Below, piece after piece: positions 25,922 through 33,374 of a stretch of DNA of 64,000 nt (positions within the stretch are counted from its first letter, which is position 1; each line of letters starts with the position of its first letter). The notes below the pieces were generated by a model. It did no database searches. It saw only the letters and a program-made list of their open reading frames with translations, and was not told the origin of the DNA. The position numbers and the translations under genes are program-made. This stretch comes from Parafrankia sp. EUN1f (GTDB lineage Bacteria; Actinomycetota; Actinomycetes; Frankiales; Frankiaceae): NCBI RefSeq assembly GCF_000177675.1, contig NZ_ADGX01000008.1, positions 36,708-100,707 of the forward strand, in the 5' to 3' direction.

Positions 25922-26104
25922 CCTGCACAAACACCCGGGACGGTTGCTCTGCCCGACCGTCCCACCCTGACGGCCAACCGTCCCACCCCCGGGACGGTTG
26001 GCCACCCCGCCGGGACGGTCGCCCATCCCAACCGTCCCACCCCCGACACCCCGCCTGACCTGCGAAAACACCCGCCGCCGGGACGGTCGGGACGGTCGGG
26101 ACGG
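25883..26104. repeat. Twelve-copy CCGTCCC/GGGACGG heptamer array
   Basis: CCGTCCC starts at 25883, 25892, 25901, 25957, 25978 and 26032. Its complement GGGACGG starts at 25937, 25991, 26012, 26080, 26089 and 26098. The left edge has three direct copies at 9-bp spacing and the right edge three inverted copies at the same spacing, a mirror layout. TGACCTGC followed by AAACACCCG is also repeated (25919 and 26055). The first three copies lie in the 3' end of the ATPase gene. This is iteron-like and a candidate origin or protein-loading site. Confidence 0.85.
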
Positions 26105-26136
26105 TTGTTCCCGCACTCCGTTAGAAGGACCCGCCC

Positions 26137-26589
26137 ATGAACCCGACCGCACTGGCCGACCAGCTCACCGCCGCCGCCCGCGACGCACGCCGGCACCTCG
26201 ACACCATCGCCGCCGCCGGACACGGCACCGTGCACCCGACCACCGACCCGACCGGGTGGCTGGTTGGCCAGATCCTGCGGACCGTGGCCGCACTCACCAG
26301 CCCGACCGCCCGCGCCTGCCGCCACGTCACCGCCGCACCCCGCGTTCTGCACGCCGCCGTGTGGGCGCCCGGGATCGTCGTCTGCCCCGCCTGCGTCCGC
26401 CACCTGGCACCCGCGCCCGGTGAGGACAACCGGTGCGACCGGTGCCGGCGGACCGTCGCGCAGCTCCACCCGAGCACGGTGGCACTCGGGCCGCTCCTGA
26501 TCGGCTACGGGCTGTGCCGCCGGTGCCAGCACACCGCCGGACTCGCCCCGCCCGGAGAGCGGGTAGAGGGGCGCCGCCAACCCCGCTGA
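26137..26589 (+). CDS. Zinc-ribbon-containing protein of unknown function
   Basis: A 150-residue protein. The N-terminal 90 residues are helical and Ala/Thr-rich. The C-terminal part has three cysteine pairs, CPAC (about 87), CDRC (about 105) and CRRC (about 130), suggesting one or two zinc ribbons. No enzyme motif is seen. GAAGGA lies upstream of the ATG. It follows the heptamer array and ends inside a strong terminator hairpin, so it probably ends a transcript from the ATPase gene. Function unknown. Confidence 0.6.
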   Translation: MNPTALADQLTAAARDARRHLDTIAAAGHGTVHPTTDPTGWLVGQILRTVAALTSPTARACRHVTAAPRVLHAAVWAPGIVVCPACVRHLAPAPGEDNRCDRCRRTVAQLHPSTVALGPLLIGYGLCRRCQHTAGLAPPGERVEGRRQPR

Positions 26590-26621
26590 AACAGGGGGGG
26601 CACTGCCCCCCCTGTTTCAGC
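26585..26621 (+). terminator. Perfect 16-bp hairpin at the end of the zinc-ribbon gene
   Basis: GCTGAAACAGGGGGGG is followed by a 5-base loop and its exact complement. It overlaps the gene's stop codon. There is no T-tract, but stem strength and placement suit a terminator. Confidence 0.7.
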
Positions 26622-27047
26622 CCCGACGCTAGGCCGACGCCGCCGGCGGTAGCCCCCGAACGTCACGCACAGCGAAGGGATGCGCCAAGGGAGGCCACCC
26701 ACCCGAAGGGAGTTCTCCCTTCCCGCATCCCTCCCCCTCCCTCCCTCGGCCCACCAGCACGAACACCCCCCGAGGGAGGCACCGACCCGCCTCCCTCACC
26801 CCCGCCAGGACCCCCGAAATCGGCCTTCCAGCAGCTCCCTACCTCCCTCCCTCCCTCGCCGATCACACCCCACTCCGACCACAGAGAGTCACCGCGCGGG
26901 GGTGGTTGGCCGGCAGTGAGTTAGCCCCCGGGGCGACCTCGAAACCAGCCCGCAGAGCAGGCCCCACGACCCCGGCCTCACTCACCCCCGACGGCCAACC
27001 CACCTCACTCCCGCAGACCAGCACACATCTTGATCACCTAACCGTCG

Positions 27048-27065
27048 GGGTTAGAAATCTAACCC
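27048..27065. promoter_or_regulatory. Dyad GGGTTAG-CTAACCC
   Basis: Perfect 7-base arms around AAAT, 100 bp upstream of the integrase gene chain. AT content is higher than around it. Candidate operator for an element regulator or the excisionase-like protein. Confidence 0.45.
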
Positions 27066-27111
27066 GCCACCGCCGATCTAACTCCCCACGATCACCCCTG
27101 CCGACCCCGCA

Positions 27112-27132
27112 ACGATCACACACCGTGATCGT
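27112..27132. promoter_or_regulatory. Dyad ACGATCAC-GTGATCGT
   Basis: Perfect 8-base arms with a 5-base spacer, 35 bp before the first small frame of the chain. Candidate operator or arm-type site. Confidence 0.45.
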
Positions 27133-27166
27133 CCGGGCGTCCGCCCGACCCCCGAGGGACACCGTC

Positions 27167-27235
27167 ATGCCGCCCGTCACCGCCCACTGGCGCCGCGCCC
27201 GACGCCAACCACCCCGCCCGGAACCGCACCGGTGA
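27167..27235 (+). CDS. Possible 22-residue leader peptide
   Basis: An Arg/Pro-rich frame starting MPPVTAHWRR. Its stop overlaps the next start as GTGA, and all downstream genes to the integrase are joined in the same way. It may serve as a translated leader. Confidence 0.3.
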   Translation: MPPVTAHWRRARRQPPRPEPHR

Positions 27236-27366
27236 CCCGCCCGCACCTGCCCACCCCCGAGCAGGCCGACCACGACATCAACGGCACCCCCGGCGAACAC
27301 CGCCAAGCAACCGCCGGGGGCACCCACCCACTCCCCACGAACCGGAAGAAGGCACACTCATCATGA
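27232..27366 (+). CDS. Small coupled protein upstream of the excisionase-like gene
   Basis: A 44-codon frame (start VTRPHLPTPEQADHDI) with no known domain. It begins in a GTGA overlap and ends in an ATGA overlap with the excisionase-like gene; GAAGAAGG-type sequence near its end can serve as that gene's ribosome-binding site. Its place in the chain is the main support. Confidence 0.45.
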   Translation: MTRPHLPTPEQADHDINGTPGEHRQATAGGTHPLPTNRKKAHSS

Positions 27367-27758
27367 CCCGTCCCACCACCACCCAACCCGCCGAACGTGT
27401 GGTCTCCCGCCCGCGCCACCGCGTCATCAGGGGGCCTCTCCAGGCTCCCGCCCCCGACGCCATCGCGGTACTCCGCGCGGAGCTTCACGCCGTGTTCGAG
27501 CGCCTGGACGCCTACCTTGCGGACCAGCACCCGGCCACCCCGTCGCCGCCCAGGGAACCCACGACTGCCGACCAGCCGGACCCGTTCGAGGGCCTGCCCG
27601 CGCTGATCTCGGTCGGGAAGGCCGCGCAGATCCTCGGGCTGTCCCGCGCCACCGCGTACCGCCTGGCGGACACCGACGAGCTACCGGTCCAGCGCATGGG
27701 CGGACGGGTCTACGTCGTCACCGCCCGTCTGCGCGCCACCTTCGGCGGTGCCGCGTGA
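27363..27758 (+). CDS. Excisionase-like (AlpA/MerR-type HTH) protein
   Basis: A 131-residue protein. The C-terminal 55 residues are the DNA-binding domain: LISVGKAAQILGLSRATAYR, then LADTDELPVQRMGGRVYVVT. The N terminus (about 75 residues) has an AVLRAELHAVFERLDAYLAD helix that may form a dimer, plus Pro-rich linkers. Genes of this type directly upstream of an integrase encode excisionases or recombination directionality factors in actinomycete elements. It overlaps the integrase start by four bases (GTGA). Confidence 0.8.
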   Translation: MTRPTTTQPAERVVSRPRHRVIRGPLQAPAPDAIAVLRAELHAVFERLDAYLADQHPATPSPPREPTTADQPDPFEGLPALISVGKAAQILGLSRATAYRLADTDELPVQRMGGRVYVVTARLRATFGGAA

Positions 27759-28975
27759 AGGGCAGCGTCTACAAGCGTCCCAACGGGTGGGAGTTCCGCC
27801 ACGACATCGACCCCGACCCGCTCACCGGCAGGCGCCGGACGACCTCGCGCGGCGGATTCGCGACGAAGACGGAAGCGAACCGAGAGATGCGGAAATCGAT
27901 TCTCGCGCACGAGGAGGGACGGCGGGTTGACCGGTCTCGACGCACCGTGACGGAGTTCCTCGACGAATGGATCGTGGCGGTACGCCCGTCACTGCGTCCG
28001 TCCACCTGGTCGAAGTATCGGACCTACTGCGACAGCTACATCAAGCCTGTGATCGGGAACACCGCCCTTCAGGAGCTGACCCCCGTCCGGATCAACCTCC
28101 TGTACGCCCACCTGCTTACGTCCGGCCGGCGCCACCAGCGGACGAATCAGGGTGCCGGACTTTCGCCCGGCAGCGTGGCTGTCGTACATCGGGTGCTTCA
28201 CCGCGCCCTGCGGGACGCCGTCCGGTGGAACTACCTTGTTCGAAATCCGTCCGACGATGTGGAGCGGCCGAAGCTGGACCGCCGGGTGCCGACCGTGTGG
28301 ACCAAGGAGCAGCTACGCACGTTCGTCGACCACGTTCGAGGTGACCGGCTGTACGCGCTGTACCTGGTGGCCATCACGACCGGCCTGCGGCGCGGCGCGC
28401 TGGTCGGTCTGCGTCGCCACGATGTCGACCTGGACGCCGGAACGCTGTCGTCCAGTCGCCCGCGGATCGTGGTGGACAACAAGGCTGTCGACGGTGAGCA
28501 CAAGACCGACAGTGCGTATCGGCCCCTGGTGCTCGATCCCGTCACGGCGAAGGCCCTGCGGGTGCACGTCGACCGGTGGGAGCAGGAGCGCACCGAGTTC
28601 GGGTTCACGACCGATCTGCTGTTCTGCTGGCCGGACGGTACGGGCATCCACCCTGACACGGTGACCGACTGGTTCCAGGCGCACGCCAAGTCCGCAGGCC
28701 TGCCGGTGATCCGGTTGCACGACGTCCGGCACAGCTACGCCACGGCCGCGCTGAAGTCCGGCGTGCACCCGAAGATCGTGTCTGAGCGGTTGGGGCACGC
28801 GAGCGTGGCGTTCACACTCGCGTACTACAGCCACGTGATCCCGGGCATGGATGCCGAGGCCGCCGGGGCAATCGCAGGTCTGATCCTCGGGACCGGCGAG
28901 ACGCCGGAGGACACCGACGTTCGCGGATCCGTTCGCACTGAGGCCGAAACGCCCTTGATCGACGAAGAGGAGTAG
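27755..28975 (+). CDS. int: Tyrosine site-specific integrase
   Basis: A 406-residue tyrosine recombinase. Residues 1-60 hold the arm-binding domain (GSVYKRPNGWEFRHDIDPDP), 65-170 the SAM-like core-binding domain (VTEFLDEWIVAVRPSLRPST), and 185-385 the catalytic domain. The catalytic set is Arg in TTGLRRGALVGLR, His and Arg in RLHDVRHSYAT, His in LGHASVAFT and the nucleophile Tyr in LAYYSHV. Start GTG 27755 overlaps the excisionase-like gene. The stop lies 22 bp before the attachment repeat, the usual place for an element that uses the 3' end of a tRNA. Target: tRNA-Ala(UGC). Confidence 0.93.
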   Translation: MKGSVYKRPNGWEFRHDIDPDPLTGRRRTTSRGGFATKTEANREMRKSILAHEEGRRVDRSRRTVTEFLDEWIVAVRPSLRPSTWSKYRTYCDSYIKPVIGNTALQELTPVRINLLYAHLLTSGRRHQRTNQGAGLSPGSVAVVHRVLHRALRDAVRWNYLVRNPSDDVERPKLDRRVPTVWTKEQLRTFVDHVRGDRLYALYLVAITTGLRRGALVGLRRHDVDLDAGTLSSSRPRIVVDNKAVDGEHKTDSAYRPLVLDPVTAKALRVHVDRWEQERTEFGFTTDLLFCWPDGTGIHPDTVTDWFQAHAKSAGLPVIRLHDVRHSYATAALKSGVHPKIVSERLGHASVAFTLAYYSHVIPGMDAEAAGAIAGLILGTGETPEDTDVRGSVRTEAETPLIDEEE

Positions 28976-28997
28976 GGCAAACCGCCTGGTAGTGCTG

Positions 28998-29041
28998 GGT
29001 GGAGACGAGGGGACTTGAACCCCTAACCCCTGCCTTGCAAA
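28998..29041. repeat. attR: 44-bp attachment core within tRNA-Ala
   Basis: Identical to 19677-19720. It supplies the 3' half of the intact tRNA, so integration rebuilt a working tRNA gene here. Confidence 0.9.
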
Positions 29042-29072
29042 GGCAGTGCTCTGCCAGTTGAGCTACGCCCCC
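29000..29072 (-). tRNA. tRNA-Ala(TGC)
   Basis: A complete cloverleaf on the minus strand: 7-bp acceptor stem GGGGGCG/CGTCTCC with two G-U pairs, D arm with GCTCAACTGGCAGAGC, anticodon loop TTTGCAA (anticodon TGC) on a 5-bp CTGCC/GGCAG stem, T arm with GGTTCAAGTCC, discriminator A. No encoded CCA. It hosts the integrated element. Confidence 0.95.
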
Positions 29073-30290
29073 GTGGGTCTGGCCGCCAGGACGCGAGATC
29101 CGGGTGACCAACGTCCCCAGACTACGGCATCGCTCACCGCTGGGACGCCCGCCGCCGAGGTTTCTTCACCCTTGACCTTCGGCAGCGGGGATCGCGGCGT
29201 GGACGGCGACCGCCGAGTTGTCCACAGCCAGTACCCCCAGCCCGCCGAGGCGACGACCCGTCCAGCAGCTCCGGCGGCCCGCCATCTGCGGCTCTCCGTA
29301 GATCAGAGTTGTGATCATCTTGGCAGTTCTGCCAGCTCAGGCCGGGTTCAACGATGCAAGGCCGACCAGAGTGCACCCCTCGTGCCGGCGTGGGTCGAGA
29401 TTGTGGATAACTCGATCGCGCTCGGCGCACGCTGCCCATATATGGAGTGCGTTCAAGTTCTCGGCGCCATCCCGTGCCGAGTTACAGACACAAAGCGAGC
29501 AATGTGCCATGATTACCACAACGTGCGTTGTCGGAGAATATGTCTGGCACGCGCGGAGGCATCGGCGTCGGGTCGGCGTACGTCCGATCAGGCCGCAGCG
29601 ACATCGATGGTGCTTGTGTGTCGGTAGTGACGTTGCCAGGCGGGCCTCGGTCGTGCCGCTGCTCCGCAGCGGGGGCTCGGATCGGTCCGACAACTGTGGA
29701 AAGCCCGCCGGAGCTCGGCCTCACTGTGGGTGGACGAGGCCCATGGGTGGAAATCGTCAGCTGTTTTCCGCCTATGTGGCTGGTTTCCGCGGGATCTCCG
29801 TTGCTCCGGCCAGCTGCGACGGCACGCGCCGCGGCGAACCCGGGTTGGCGGCCTGTGCGCAGCGCCGGCCGGCAGGCAGAAACGGTCCAGGCTTGTCCAC
29901 ACGATGCCCACCAGCGGTCATCGTTCCCGCCGTGGACTGCCGAACTGTGGACAGCGGGCCCCGCGCTCCAGCGCACGTTGACCGCAGGCCTCGCGCAGCA
30001 GGCCTCGGCCCCACCACGGATCCGCGCGCGCTGCCCCAATCCGGTGCGGAGGCTTCTCCGCGGCGGTGGGGACACATCCGATTCGCGCGACCGCTCCGGC
30101 GGGATGGTCACGTCGTCCGCATGGGTCGCACAGCCGATGCGGGACGCCCAAAGGCGCGGCTGCGGCGACCAGGTGTCTGCGGCGGTGGGTGTCCCTGCGG
30201 CCGTGCGACTTCCGCAGGGACGCCCGCCCTGCTCGCGGGGTATCTCTGCGACGACGGCCGAGCCCAGTTTGGAGTCCGCCGCCTTTTGTT
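29073..30290. other. Gene-poor tract with dispersed DnaA boxes
   Basis: About 1.2 kb with no convincing gene on either strand; the open frames lack domains and overlap each other. It contains DnaA-box sequences at 29218 (TTGTCCACA), 29402 (TGTGGATAA), 29695 (TGTGGAAAG), 29893 (TTGTCCACA) and 29946 (TGTGGACAG). Confidence 0.55.
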
Positions 30291-30294
30291 AATA

Positions 30295-31030
30295 AGCAAA
30301 CGTTCTACACTCGCGCGTTGACGACCGCGACGACAAGGAGCTGGCGCAAACCATCGTGGTCACAGATTGCTGAGGACCGTCCCGGAATTCGATGCCGTCG
30401 GCGCCAGTCCCCACCGGTGGCTACCGAGCAAAAATTTGACGGAGACCCTGGCGGGAGTCCGTCAAATTTTGTCAATCAGCAAACGTTGTAAACTAACTCC
30501 CCGGGCGGTTGGCGTGCGAATCGTCGGCCGCATTCCCTCGACGGTCACAGATACCGGTTGATGCCAAGCAAATTCATCGAACTTCTGCGACAGTCACCGT
30601 GGAGGATCGTGGTCAACTAGTACAGCCATAACCGCAGGTGGGTACCGTTGGAATTTGCGCATGAGCAAAATCATCCGACAGAAACCGGGGGTGGAATCGG
30701 CTCGCGTCACCGACCCTTTCCACGACTGGTGATCGACGACGTTTGTCGCCTAGCAAAATGAATCGACCATGACCACCGCCGATCATCGTCAGCGTCGCCA
30801 TCCATAACCATCTCTGGAGTGTGCGTTATTTTGTTGCAAAGCAAAATGAATCAACGTTCGCCGGATCCGGAAATCGTTCGACGACGCAGCGATCTCCACG
30901 CAAGGTGAACGACAGATTTTTCTTTGAAGAAAAATGATTCGACAGTCACCGTAGGTGGTTTTCGCACGCGGGTTCGGATAGCCGCAAACAGGGGCAACGT
31001 CGATCTTTTACAACAAGCAAATATCGTGCA
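30295..31030. repeat. Approximately 88-bp periodic array of AGCAAAAT hairpin motifs
   Basis: A short motif (TTTTGT, five variable bases, then AGCAAAATNATTCGAC and often GTCACCG) recurs with starts at 30295, 30478, 30567, 30664, 30752, 30840, 30928 and 31016, plus a related copy at 30427. The last four intervals are exactly 88 bases; others are 89 and 97. TTTG and CAAA arms can pair, and the copy at 30928 has TTTTTC and GAAAAA, a compensatory change. The roughly 50 bases between motifs are not conserved. No gene overlaps it. Class unknown. Confidence 0.75.
30430..30470. repeat. 13-bp inverted repeat within the array
   Basis: AAAATTTGACGGA and its exact complement TCCGTCAAATTTT enclose a 14-base GC-rich loop. 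It occurs where the array spacing breaks (51 bases between adjacent motifs). Confidence 0.6.
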
Positions 31031-31199
31031 CGGTCACCATCACAGGGATCCCTGCCGGCTACCGCACGATCGAGTCCCGGCTCCCACCATGCGCGGTACC
31101 TGAGCTGGGGTGAACGAGGCGCTGAGGCCCACGCAGAGGGGCTGTTGGCCGCGGGCTACCACTGTCCTGTCGAGTAAGACCGGAGGATCCCGGTCGCCG

Positions 31200-31225
31200 G
31201 GCCGACCAAAATCTTCAGATCTTCG
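31200..31225. repeat. Dispersed palindromic repeat, copy 1
   Basis: GACCAAAATCTTCAGATCTT, the same core as at 42843 and 55092. Located between the array and the maleylpyruvate isomerase gene. Confidence 0.55.
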
Positions 31226-31371
31226 CCTCGTGCACGGAGAACAGGTGACGGCGATGCGGCAGACAGACGGCGCAGGGGAGGGCGAAACGACGAGACACGG
31301 ATGGACCACGGTGGGCGCAGCCACGGACGGACTGCGGGGCAGGCCTGACCGAGAGGCCGGCCGCCGGTCCC

Positions 31372-32178
31372 TCAGGTCCAGGCGGCCAAGGTAGGCCAGG
31401 CAGGGTCGCCCTCGGCCCGACCGGCCATCCAGTGCAGCGCGGCCCTGGCGGGGACATCGACCCGGATGATCCGGGCTCCACTCCCAGCGGTGAGCGACGG
31501 GCGATCCCCCGGCGTGAGGTGAAGCGTGATGTCCGACGGGAGCCGTTCCACCAGGCGGCGGGTGGACCAGGCCCACTCGGCCTCGACGTAGGCCGGGCTC
31601 AGGTCGCCCCAGCTCGGGCCACCGAGATCGGTGAGGCCCAGATCGACCAGGTGGATCTCGATCTCACGCCATCGCAGGAACACGAGATCCGCGAGGCTGG
31701 TGCTGCCCTGGGTGCTCGTCCGGCCGAGGCCGCCGCGCCAGGTGTCGACGTGGGTGTCGTCCCAGGCACGTTCGAGGCGCCGCACCGAATCGGCGACGTC
31801 GGAGACCAACTGCTGCGCCGGGCGGCCGGCGCCGGCTTCGATCGCGGTGTTCCGCTGCTCCAGGCCACCCGGGTACTGATCCTCGACGTACCCGTCGCGC
31901 GCTGCGTCGAGCATGTCGGTGTGGCTGTCGGCGTTTCGCGCGAGATGGGTGATCAGATGCCCGACGGTCCAGCCGGGAAGCAGTGAGGGGCGGCGTGCGG
32001 CGGCGTCGTCAACGCGGGCCAGCAGCTCCAGCAGCCGCGCGTGGGTACGTGCGCAGCCCAGCAGCCGGTCGAGTGGCACCGCGGACGGCGTGTACTCGGG
32101 AGGCTGTGGCGGCTCCGAGAGGACAACAGACGAGGACACCGGCTGCGAGTCCGAATGCGGCGCGCTGGGAGTGGCCAT
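31372..32178 (-). CDS. Maleylpyruvate isomerase-type (DinB/MDMPI) protein
   Basis: A 268-residue protein of the mycothiol-dependent maleylpyruvate isomerase fold. The N-terminal four-helix domain includes LLPGWTVGHLITHLARNADS, whose histidines are the expected metal ligands, with a third in a later helix (WREIEIHLVDL). The C-terminal domain (residues 180-268) is the usual MDMPI C domain. These proteins use mycothiol in aromatic degradation or detoxification; many members have unknown substrates. The first 35 residues are polar and variable, and the start could lie further in. The DLW-39 gene lies 99 bp upstream on the same strand. Confidence 0.8.
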   Translation of the reverse strand: MATPSAPHSDSQPVSSSVVLSEPPQPPEYTPSAVPLDRLLGCARTHARLLELLARVDDAAARRPSLLPGWTVGHLITHLARNADSHTDMLDAARDGYVEDQYPGGLEQRNTAIEAGAGRPAQQLVSDVADSVRRLERAWDDTHVDTWRGGLGRTSTQGSTSLADLVFLRWREIEIHLVDLGLTDLGGPSWGDLSPAYVEAEWAWSTRRLVERLPSDITLHLTPGDRPSLTAGSGARIIRVDVPARAALHWMAGRAEGDPAWPTLAAWT

Positions 32179-32277
32179 GGGGACAAGACTCCCCCCTCGC
32201 TCGCCGCGAGCGCCACTTCGCCACCCCGGCGGGGTGTCCGGCGGGACGAGGAAGCGACGCTCGCCGCTACGGATGGG

Positions 32278-32406
32278 TCAGCGGGTGCCCTGAGCGGCCG
32301 TCGCCTCGCGCCACAGGTCGATCTCGTCCTTGTTGCGGCGGCGGCGGACGGCGGTGAGGAGAGCCCCGGCACTCGCCGCCACGGCGATGAGAGTGAACTT
32401 GCGCAT
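32278..32406 (-). CDS. DLW-39 family microprotein
   Basis: A 42-residue protein: MRKFTLIAVAASAGALLTAV is a membrane-anchor helix, followed by RRRRNKDEIDLWREAT. The DLW motif that names the family is at residues 30-32, at the cytosolic side. Actinobacteria keep this tiny protein near tRNA-Ala and gyrA; its function is not known. A GGGGAG-type site lies upstream of the ATG. Confidence 0.85.
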   Translation of the reverse strand: MRKFTLIAVAASAGALLTAVRRRRNKDEIDLWREATAAQGTR

Positions 32407-32509
32407 ACCGACTCCCCTTGGTCGACTGCCACTACCCGCTCACCGTATCGCGCGTGAAACCGCTGCGCCGACGTCGAACGCTGTCGGATCACCGTCCAGA
32501 CACAGGCGC

Positions 32510-32545
32510 AAAAAAGTCGGCGCCGACGAACGGGTCGGCGCCGAC
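32510..32545 (-). terminator. Rho-independent terminator with T-run
   Basis: On the minus strand two copies of GTCGGCGCCGAC form a 12-bp stem with a 6-base loop, followed directly by TTTTTTG. It lies 137 bp downstream of the PEBP gene and is the clearest intrinsic terminator in the window. Confidence 0.8.
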
Positions 32546-32589
32546 CGTGGGCGACCAGGTGACCGGCGACCGGGGTGACGTCCGCGGGA

Positions 32590-32610
32590 GCCCGTCCTGC
32601 GAGGACGGGC
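32590..32610 (-). terminator. Hairpin downstream of the PEBP gene
   Basis: GCCCGTCCT GCG AGGACGGGC, a perfect 9-bp stem with a 3-base loop, 72 bp after the PEBP stop and before the stronger terminator at 32510. Confidence 0.5.
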
Positions 32611-32682
32611 GTCCGGCCACCCCGAACGTGGTGGCCGGCAACGGCTGCCGAGGTCGCGCCCTGGGGCGGGGGCGGCTGAGGA

Positions 32683-33225
32683 TCAGCGCTGGTAGGTCGC
32701 CCGCAGGACGCCCCGGGCCAGGGTGTGGAAGGTGAGGTTGAAGCCGACGACGGCCGGGGCCACGCTCGCGTCGATCTCGAGCTTCGGCACGTCGACGGCA
32801 TGGACCACAAAGACGTAACGGTGCGGGCGGTCGCCCTCGGGGGGAGCGGCACCGCCGTAGTTCGGCGTCCCCCAGTCGCTGCGGACGTGGTACGAGCCCG
32901 CGGGAAGGCCGGACAGGTCACCGCTGGCCGCACCAGTGGCCAGTTCCGTGACGTCCGCCGGGATGTCGACGAGCACCCAGTGCCAGAAACCGCTGCCGGT
33001 GGGCGCGTCGGGGTCGAAGCAGGTGACGGCGAAGCTCTTGGTCTCTGCCGGGAAGCCACTCCAGGACAGCTGCGGCGACAGGTCCGCCCCGCCCGCGCCC
33101 CCGTACACCTGGTCCAGGCCGAGCGGGCTGCCATCCGTTATGTCGCTGCTGGTCAGGGCGAACGAGGGCAGGGCGGGCAGCAGGTCGAGCGGGTCCGGTG
33201 CGGTGTTCCGGTCCAGCAGGGACAT
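32683..33225 (-). CDS. YbhB/YbcL-type phosphatidylethanolamine-binding (PEBP) protein
   Basis: A 180-residue protein of the Raf-kinase-inhibitor-like family. Signatures are LSPQLSWSGFPAETKSFAVT, CFDPDAPTGSGFWHWVLVDI (the ligand pocket with D-P-D-A-P and the HWV strand) and YGGAAPPEGDRPHRYVFVVH. Length is normal. It probably binds small phosphate- or lipid-like ligands; no specific role is known in bacteria. ATG 33225 is chosen because GAGAGGA precedes it; the longer frame adds residues not typical of the family. It is monocistronic, with terminators downstream. Confidence 0.88.
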   Translation of the reverse strand: MSLLDRNTAPDPLDLLPALPSFALTSSDITDGSPLGLDQVYGGAGGADLSPQLSWSGFPAETKSFAVTCFDPDAPTGSGFWHWVLVDIPADVTELATGAASGDLSGLPAGSYHVRSDWGTPNYGGAAPPEGDRPHRYVFVVHAVDVPKLEIDASVAPAVVGFNLTFHTLARGVLRATYQR

Positions 33226-33374
33226 CGGTCGGTCCTCTCGTCGAGATCGGATGGCGCCCGCATTGACGGGCATCATCCGGATTGGATGACAATCGCGAGA
33301 CCGCGTTGTCATCTGTGGGCTTTACGCTTCTCCGCGATGAAACATCATTACGCCACCAGAGGTGGAGCCGGGTC

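Larger units (their letters stand above)
26590..27166. other. Gene-free stretch with pyrimidine-rich repeats and dyads
   Basis: Between the zinc-ribbon gene and the integrase operon. The part 26700-26870 has many CCTCCCTCC-type runs with few inverted GGGAGG copies, giving marked strand asymmetry. The part 27048-27132 has two perfect dyads (listed separately). Open frames here are Pro/Arg-rich with no domain. Confidence 0.5.
19677..29041. mobile_element. 9.4-kb integrated element in tRNA-Ala
   Basis: Bounded by 44-bp direct repeats, the right one forming the 3' half of tRNA-Ala(UGC). Contents from left: GCTAGC repeats, an HTH protein, GntR and XRE-TPR regulators, a three-gene overlapping operon ending in an HNH nuclease, a helicase-like ATPase, a 12-heptamer array, a zinc-ribbon protein, and an overlapping chain ending in an excisionase-like HTH protein and the integrase. 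The integrase lies 22 bp from the right repeat. This matches the integration style of actinomycete AICEs, but the FtsK-like transfer gene and a RepSA-type initiator are not visible. A satellite, mobilisable or decayed element is possible. Confidence 0.85.

Noticed and set aside
26680..26930. Proline-rich frames in the CCTCCC repeat stretch
   Set aside because: The translations are direct products of the pyrimidine repeats, with no start signals or conserved features.
19677..29041. Complete, self-transmissible AICE
   Set aside because: No FtsK-like translocase and no RepSA-type initiator can be seen, so the label would overstate the evidence.
29073..30290. Several open frames of 100-330 codons beside tRNA-Ala
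   Set aside because: They overlap on both strands, are Arg/Pro/Ser-rich and contain no recognisable motif or good ribosome-binding site.
30295..31030. CRISPR array
   Set aside because: Repeats are imperfect, the spacers would be about 50-60 bases and uneven, and no cas gene is in the window.
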